From: Bacteroidota bacterium
Lineage (GTDB): Bacteria > Bacteroidota > Bacteroidia > Bacteroidales > JAADJA01
Assembly (NCBI GenBank): GCA_024278155.1
Contig: JAJRTT010000407.1
Coordinates: 1 to 10,465, forward strand
Direction: 5' to 3'
DNA length: 10,465 bases
Shown piece after piece: positions 7,759 through 10,465 of this stretch; the first letter of the stretch is position 1; each line of letters begins with the position of its first letter. A model generated the notes under the pieces. It made no database searches, was not told the DNA's origin, and saw only the letters and a program-made list of their open reading frames with translations. Both the position numbers and the translations under genes were made by a program.

Positions 7759-10014
7759 ATCGGTACCACAATATTCGCCCAATAAAGGAGCTGTAGCATC
7801 TTCCCCGTTGAAAATACTTAATTTGTCGTAATTACATGTGGTTTGTGACTCGACATCAAATTCGGTAAAATTAAACCGGATCATCTCGCCCGAAGTGGCA
7901 GGATAAAATGTCATCGTGAAGTTCTCGTTGTTGTCATAACTGCCATCAGGTCCTCCCGAATCGTAGAAATTGCCCATACAAGTGGTAATTGTTCCATTGG
8001 TCATTGGGAATTCAGGGGGCATGACGGTTATATATTCATCATATGTTTTGGTATCGGTTCCGGCGGCATTCGTAACGGTAAGCGTTACATCATAATTGCC
8101 TTCCACATCATATTGAATGGCGGGAGGTGTTTGCCCTGTATAAGAATCTGGTGTCCCACCTGGGAAAGACCATGTCCATGATGTTGGGCCACAGCTTGAT
8201 TCATCGGTAAAAGTTACTGTGTTGCCGATAACCACAGTTGTGGGCGTCCCTGAAAAACCAGCGATCACATCTTTAACCGTGATAAAATCGGTTTTTACTT
8301 CAGTATCGTTTTCAGTACCATCGGAAACAGTAAGTGTGACGGTGTAGGATCCAACAGCGCTATATGTAATTGCAGGTGGGTTTTCACCACTGAAGCTACT
8401 TGGGCTTCCACCGGGGAAACTCCAGTCCCAAGAAATGGGTTCGCCTGTTGATACATCGTTGAAAGTAACTGCCGAACCATTGCAAATTTCGGTTTCATCA
8501 GCGGTAAATTCAGCATTTAAGCCCAAGCCGTAAGCTGAAACATAGGTCATGTAGAGGCCATCCCTGTTATCGGTCCAGCAAGGATAAACCATTCCACCCT
8601 TTGAGGTAATACCAAGATAATCGCCCATATACCCTCCAGCAAGACCGGGGATAGCAGCCGGGGTAAATGAAACATCACTTACAACAAAGTCGGTCCAGGT
8701 ATCTCCTGCGTCCAATGAATAAGCTGAAAATGCTTCACAATCGCTGCTACTTGTATTCCTGTCGTCATAAAAAACCGCAGCTACTGTCCCTGTTTCGCCA
8801 TCGCAGGTAATCCAGGGGAAATAAGCTTCCCTGTCATCATCAAACGGTCCCTGGTTAACGCGTACAGCAGTTGACCATGTTGCACCGTCATCAGTGGATT
8901 TAACAATGTAAACACTTCTGTTGGATCCGGTATTTACACCGGGAGTGCCAATATTTGTCCAATAAATATAAATATTTCCATTGTTACTGCCTCCGCTGAT
9001 GTCAACTGCCATTGAAGGGAATGAATTCACCCTGTAGTTTTTTGATGTTTCGGAAGTCCTGATGCCTTTTATATTTTGGATTATCCTTGTGGCAGCCGAA
9101 AAAGTCGCCCCACCATCAGTTGATTTTGCAAAACCGATTGCGGTTTCGTCAGACGGCCAACTATCATAAATAGACCATACTATGTACACTTCCCCATTTG
9201 GGCCTGTTTGTACATTACATCCCTGGTCATGACTTCCCGAATTTACGGCCGAACTGATATTGATTACAGAAGACCAAGTGTTGCCATCATCCGTGGAACG
9301 GGAAAAGATAATGTCTCCATCGTTGGCACCACCGCCAAAGTCGGTCCATACATTATAAAGGTTCCCTTCGTAAGGGCTTGACAGGCTATTATCGACCCAC
9401 ATATGGTTTTTGTCCTGGCTTCCAGGGCTGTAAACAGTTTTTGCTGTCCAATTGGTGCCATCGTCGGAATAGGAAACGCCCATTCCCCCACTTGAAGAAA
9501 TATAGCCGATAAACTGACGCCCATCCTGGTTTATTGCAGCTGCCGGGTCACCGCTGTTTGGGCCACCGGCACCTTGTACGCTACCGCCAAAGGTTAAACC
9601 TCCGTCAGCAGATTGCAAATAACTTGCACCATATAAGGTTCCTACACTTCCACCGTTCCATGAAGTGGAGTTGTTGGAGTTCAATACATAATTGAAATCG
9701 TTGGGGTCAACAAAAATGGAGTTTTCGCTTTCGGTAACATCCGTTTGATCGGTAACCGGAACGTCCGGTGAGTTGAGGGTAGCAACCCCTTTTACGTTCA
9801 GTTCACTGCCATGGTACTCTGCAGGTTTTACCTGGATCTTGGGATTGTAGCGAACCAATCCTTTTTGTGCTCCTTCCATCCAGTATTGCATATTGTCCCT
9901 ACGGGTGTCAAACTGGGATCCGGGCTTTTGGTTTGCAGAGGTGTTTTGAGCTTGCACCTCATAAGCCGAGAAACTAAAGACCATTGCGGCCAATAGTAAA
10001 ACAATTTTTCTCAT
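7756..10014 (-). CDS. N-terminal piece of an interrupted giant secreted protein (signal peptide, sialidase-like propeller, two PKD, truncated CUB)
   Basis: A 752-residue exported protein starting at ATG 10014. Residues 1-22 form a Sec signal peptide (MRKIVLLLAAMVFSFSA, cleavage expected after VQA). Residues about 90-490 form a sialidase-like beta-propeller with six Asp-boxes of the S-x-D-x-G-x-T-W type, at 135-142, 183-189, 240-247, 298-305, 373-380 and 433-440. Two PKD domains follow (499-581 and 584-665) with WDWSFPGGSP and WTWSFPGGTP. A CUB domain begins near 672 (MGNFYDSGGPDGSYDN, CNYDKLSIFNGED) and is cut short at LLGEYCGTD by TAA. The CUB continues in the same frame after that stop. I see no FRIP motif or Arg triad that would prove sialidase activity, so binding or an unknown hydrolase role is possible. 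As it stands, the product would be exported to the periplasm but would lack the T9SS signal needed to reach the surface. Confidence 0.85.
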   Translation of the reverse strand: MRKIVLLLAAMVFSFSAYEVQAQNTSANQKPGSQFDTRRDNMQYWMEGAQKGLVRYNPKIQVKPAEYHGSELNVKGVATLNSPDVPVTDQTDVTESENSIFVDPNDFNYVLNSNNSTSWNGGSVGTLYGASYLQSADGGLTFGGSVQGAGGPNSGDPAAAINQDGRQFIGYISSSGGMGVSYSDDGTNWTAKTVYSPGSQDKNHMWVDNSLSSPYEGNLYNVWTDFGGGANDGDIIFSRSTDDGNTWSSVINISSAVNSGSHDQGCNVQTGPNGEVYIVWSIYDSWPSDETAIGFAKSTDGGATFSAATRIIQNIKGIRTSETSKNYRVNSFPSMAVDISGGSNNGNIYIYWTNIGTPGVNTGSNRSVYIVKSTDDGATWSTAVRVNQGPFDDDREAYFPWITCDGETGTVAAVFYDDRNTSSSDCEAFSAYSLDAGDTWTDFVVSDVSFTPAAIPGLAGGYMGDYLGITSKGGMVYPCWTDNRDGLYMTYVSAYGLGLNAEFTADETEICNGSAVTFNDVSTGEPISWDWSFPGGSPSSFSGENPPAITYSAVGSYTVTLTVSDGTENDTEVKTDFITVKDVIAGFSGTPTTVVIGNTVTFTDESSCGPTSWTWSFPGGTPDSYTGQTPPAIQYDVEGNYDVTLTVTNAAGTDTKTYDEYITVMPPEFPMTNGTITTCMGNFYDSGGPDGSYDNNENFTMTFYPATSGEMIRFNFTEFDVESQTTCNYDKLSIFNGEDATAPLLGEYCGTD
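8020..8520 (-). repeat. Tandem PKD domains in the secreted protein
   Basis: Two adjacent PKD modules, 8272-8520 and 8020-8265, share the sequence order W-x-WSFPGG, PPAI-x-Y, and VTLTV. Their closeness suggests internal duplication. A third, more diverged PKD lies at 7375-7638, beyond the CUB domain. Confidence 0.8.
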
Positions 10015-10104
10015 AAGTTAAATTTTAAATGAATAAATAGATTAATAAAACCGATTAAAAAAAGATTTGTTCAACAAGATCCTAAATGAAAAATGCCTTA
10101 CATC

Positions 10105-10180
10105 TCTTGATCAAACCTATTGAATAAATATTAATTTGTGAATAAAAACTTTTATCACCTTTCTTTTGGTTTAATCAAGA
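10105..10180. repeat. Inverted repeat around the candidate promoter
   Basis: TCTTGATCAAACC (10105-10117) and GGTTTAATCAAGA (10168-10180) are inverted copies with one mismatch in 13, separated by 50 bases. The left arm contains the palindrome TTGATCAA. Two binding sites for a regulator or a long-loop structure are possible, but AT-rich sequence makes chance matches easy. Confidence 0.35.
10112..10119 (-). promoter_or_regulatory. Candidate -7 element for the giant secreted protein gene
   Basis: On the minus strand this reads TAGGTTTG, matching TAnnTTTG. It lies 97 bases upstream of the ATG at 10014, leaving an AT-rich leader of about 90 bases. No clear -33 TTTG is seen. The element overlaps the left arm of an inverted repeat. 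Confidence 0.4.
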
Positions 10181-10237
10181 CAAGAGTTTTTTTTTAATCG
10201 TTGCTTTGCCAAAAGATTTAAATTACTCACAAAATAT

Positions 10238-10272
10238 GGATTCCGCCTCATTTTGTATTTAAGGCTGAATCC
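10238..10272 (-). terminator. Possible 3' hairpin of the right-edge gene
   Basis: Eight bases after the stop at 10281, arms GGATTC and GAATCC (outer) and GCCT with AGGC (inner), with one mismatch between them, can pair across a 13-base loop. The downstream minus-strand sequence, ATATTTTGTG, is only weakly T-rich, so this may be a weak terminator or a 3' stabilising structure. A longer T run near 10191 on the other strand does not belong to it. Confidence 0.4.
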
Positions 10273-10280
10273 AATCAAGT

Positions 10281-10465
10281 TTATTTTGGGACATATGATT
10301 GATACAATTGTGTCGCTGATTTTCCCGGGACTTGCCCGCCTGTGTTCAGGTTGGGTTTCCAGTTGGATGTTTCGTCCGTGTTTTCGGTAATGCCGCTCAT
10401 GTTGAAATCGCCGCCCCGGTACCCCGATTGGTTGAGGTCGGTTTTCCAAACGGAGGTTTCGTCCG
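10281..10465 (-). CDS. C-terminal end of a protein with dockerin/EF-hand-like repeats (gene continues past the right edge)
   Basis: The last 60 codons of a gene entering from the right, ending at TAA 10283-10281. The peptide has two repeat units, DETSVWKTDL (1-10) and DETSNWKPNL (30-39), 29 residues apart. Between them is GGDFNMSGITENTDE, an Asp-x-Asn-x-Ser-Gly loop with a distal acidic residue that resembles the calcium loop of type I dockerins and EF-hands. The end is Gln- and Tyr-rich (TQLYQSYVPK) and has no T9SS sorting domain. I recognise the general style of C-terminal repeats from large secreted Bacteroidota proteins, but not a named family. An overlapping open frame from 10449 to 10171 is rich in Arg and His and looks non-coding. 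Its function cannot be read from this fragment. Confidence 0.75.
   Translation of the reverse strand, partial: DETSVWKTDLNQSGYRGGDFNMSGITENTDETSNWKPNLNTGGQVPGKSATQLYQSYVPK
10347..10463 (-). repeat. Two copies of an 87-base coding repeat
   Basis: The block encoding DETSVWKTDL (10434-10463) recurs as DETSNWKPNL (10347-10376), an 87-base period. DNA is similar as well as protein (GGACGAAAC followed by C or A, then TCC). The array probably extends beyond the window's edge. Confidence 0.65.

Larger units (their letters stand above)
4936..10014 (-). pseudogene. Ancestral single gene for a 1692-codon T9SS-secreted multidomain protein, interrupted by one in-frame TAA
   Basis: The two pieces above are in the same frame and together make one coherent protein: signal peptide at one end, T9SS sorting domain at the other, and a CUB domain of about 116 positions spanning the break. 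Reading through TAA at 7758-7756 gives EYCGTD, stop, then PGVVTASNGTGALTFVF, which is the expected continuation of a CUB fold. The break is one codon with no frame change, and 939 further codons stay open to the natural stop. One base change from TTA, TCA or AAA, among others, would explain it. Recent nonsense mutation, phase-like variation within a population, or a base-call error all fit. I label it a pseudogene because the encoded domain chain is broken, but I cannot tell mutation from error here. Confidence 0.75.

Noticed and set aside
8695..9624. A catalytic exo-sialidase
   Set aside because: Asp-boxes are clear, but they occur in many propellers. Without an FRIP motif or arginine triad, the enzymatic activity is not supported.
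10171..10449. An open frame of 92 codons on the minus strand
   Set aside because: Its product is rich in Arg, His and Asn with no recognisable motif, and it overlaps the coherent repeat-containing C-terminal frame ending at 10281.

Overview
The window reads as chromosomal DNA of a free-living or commensal member of the Bacteroidota. The evidence is a C-terminal type IX secretion (T9SS) sorting domain with a YPNP motif, the Bacteroidota-type order ileS - TraR/DksA-like - lspA, candidate promoters matching the TAnnTTTG -7 element of this phylum, and starts without Shine-Dalgarno sequences. Every gene I can support lies on the minus strand, so the window is best read from right to left.

Right end (10465 to 10281): the last 60 codons of a gene that enters from outside. 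It carries two 29-residue repeats with a dockerin/EF-hand-like Asp/Asn loop. A possible 3' hairpin follows, then a 266-bp intergenic stretch with a candidate promoter and an inverted repeat.

Centre (10014 to 4936): one 5.08-kb reading frame for a very large secreted protein of 1692 codon positions before the final stop. Its order is signal peptide, six-Asp-box sialidase-like propeller, two PKD domains, CUB, PKD, GEVED-like domain, FN3, concanavalin-A-like domain, FN3 split by an inserted domain, and T9SS sorting domain. A single in-frame TAA at 7758-7756 falls inside the CUB domain, at codon 753, and splits it into an N-terminal piece with the signal peptide and a C-terminal piece with the sorting signal. 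The frame is open on both sides, so this is a nonsense mutation, a sequence error, or (less likely) readthrough. A strong intrinsic terminator follows the gene.

Left part (4761 to 324): a probable housekeeping operon, ileS - TraR/DksA-like regulator - lspA, with 33- and 25-bp gaps. The isoleucyl-tRNA synthetase is the long eukaryote-like type (IleRS2) and carries a GIHH signature instead of HIGH, the GXHH variant linked in published work to mupirocin hyper-resistance. LspA is the signal peptidase that matures lipoproteins.

Left edge (210 to 1): the first 70 codons of atpD, the F1 ATP synthase beta subunit, behind its own candidate promoter.

I saw no tRNA, rRNA, CRISPR array, insertion sequence or defence system. 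The points most worth a second look are the in-frame stop in the giant adhesin-like gene, the GXHH synthetase, and the FN3 domain split by an insertion.
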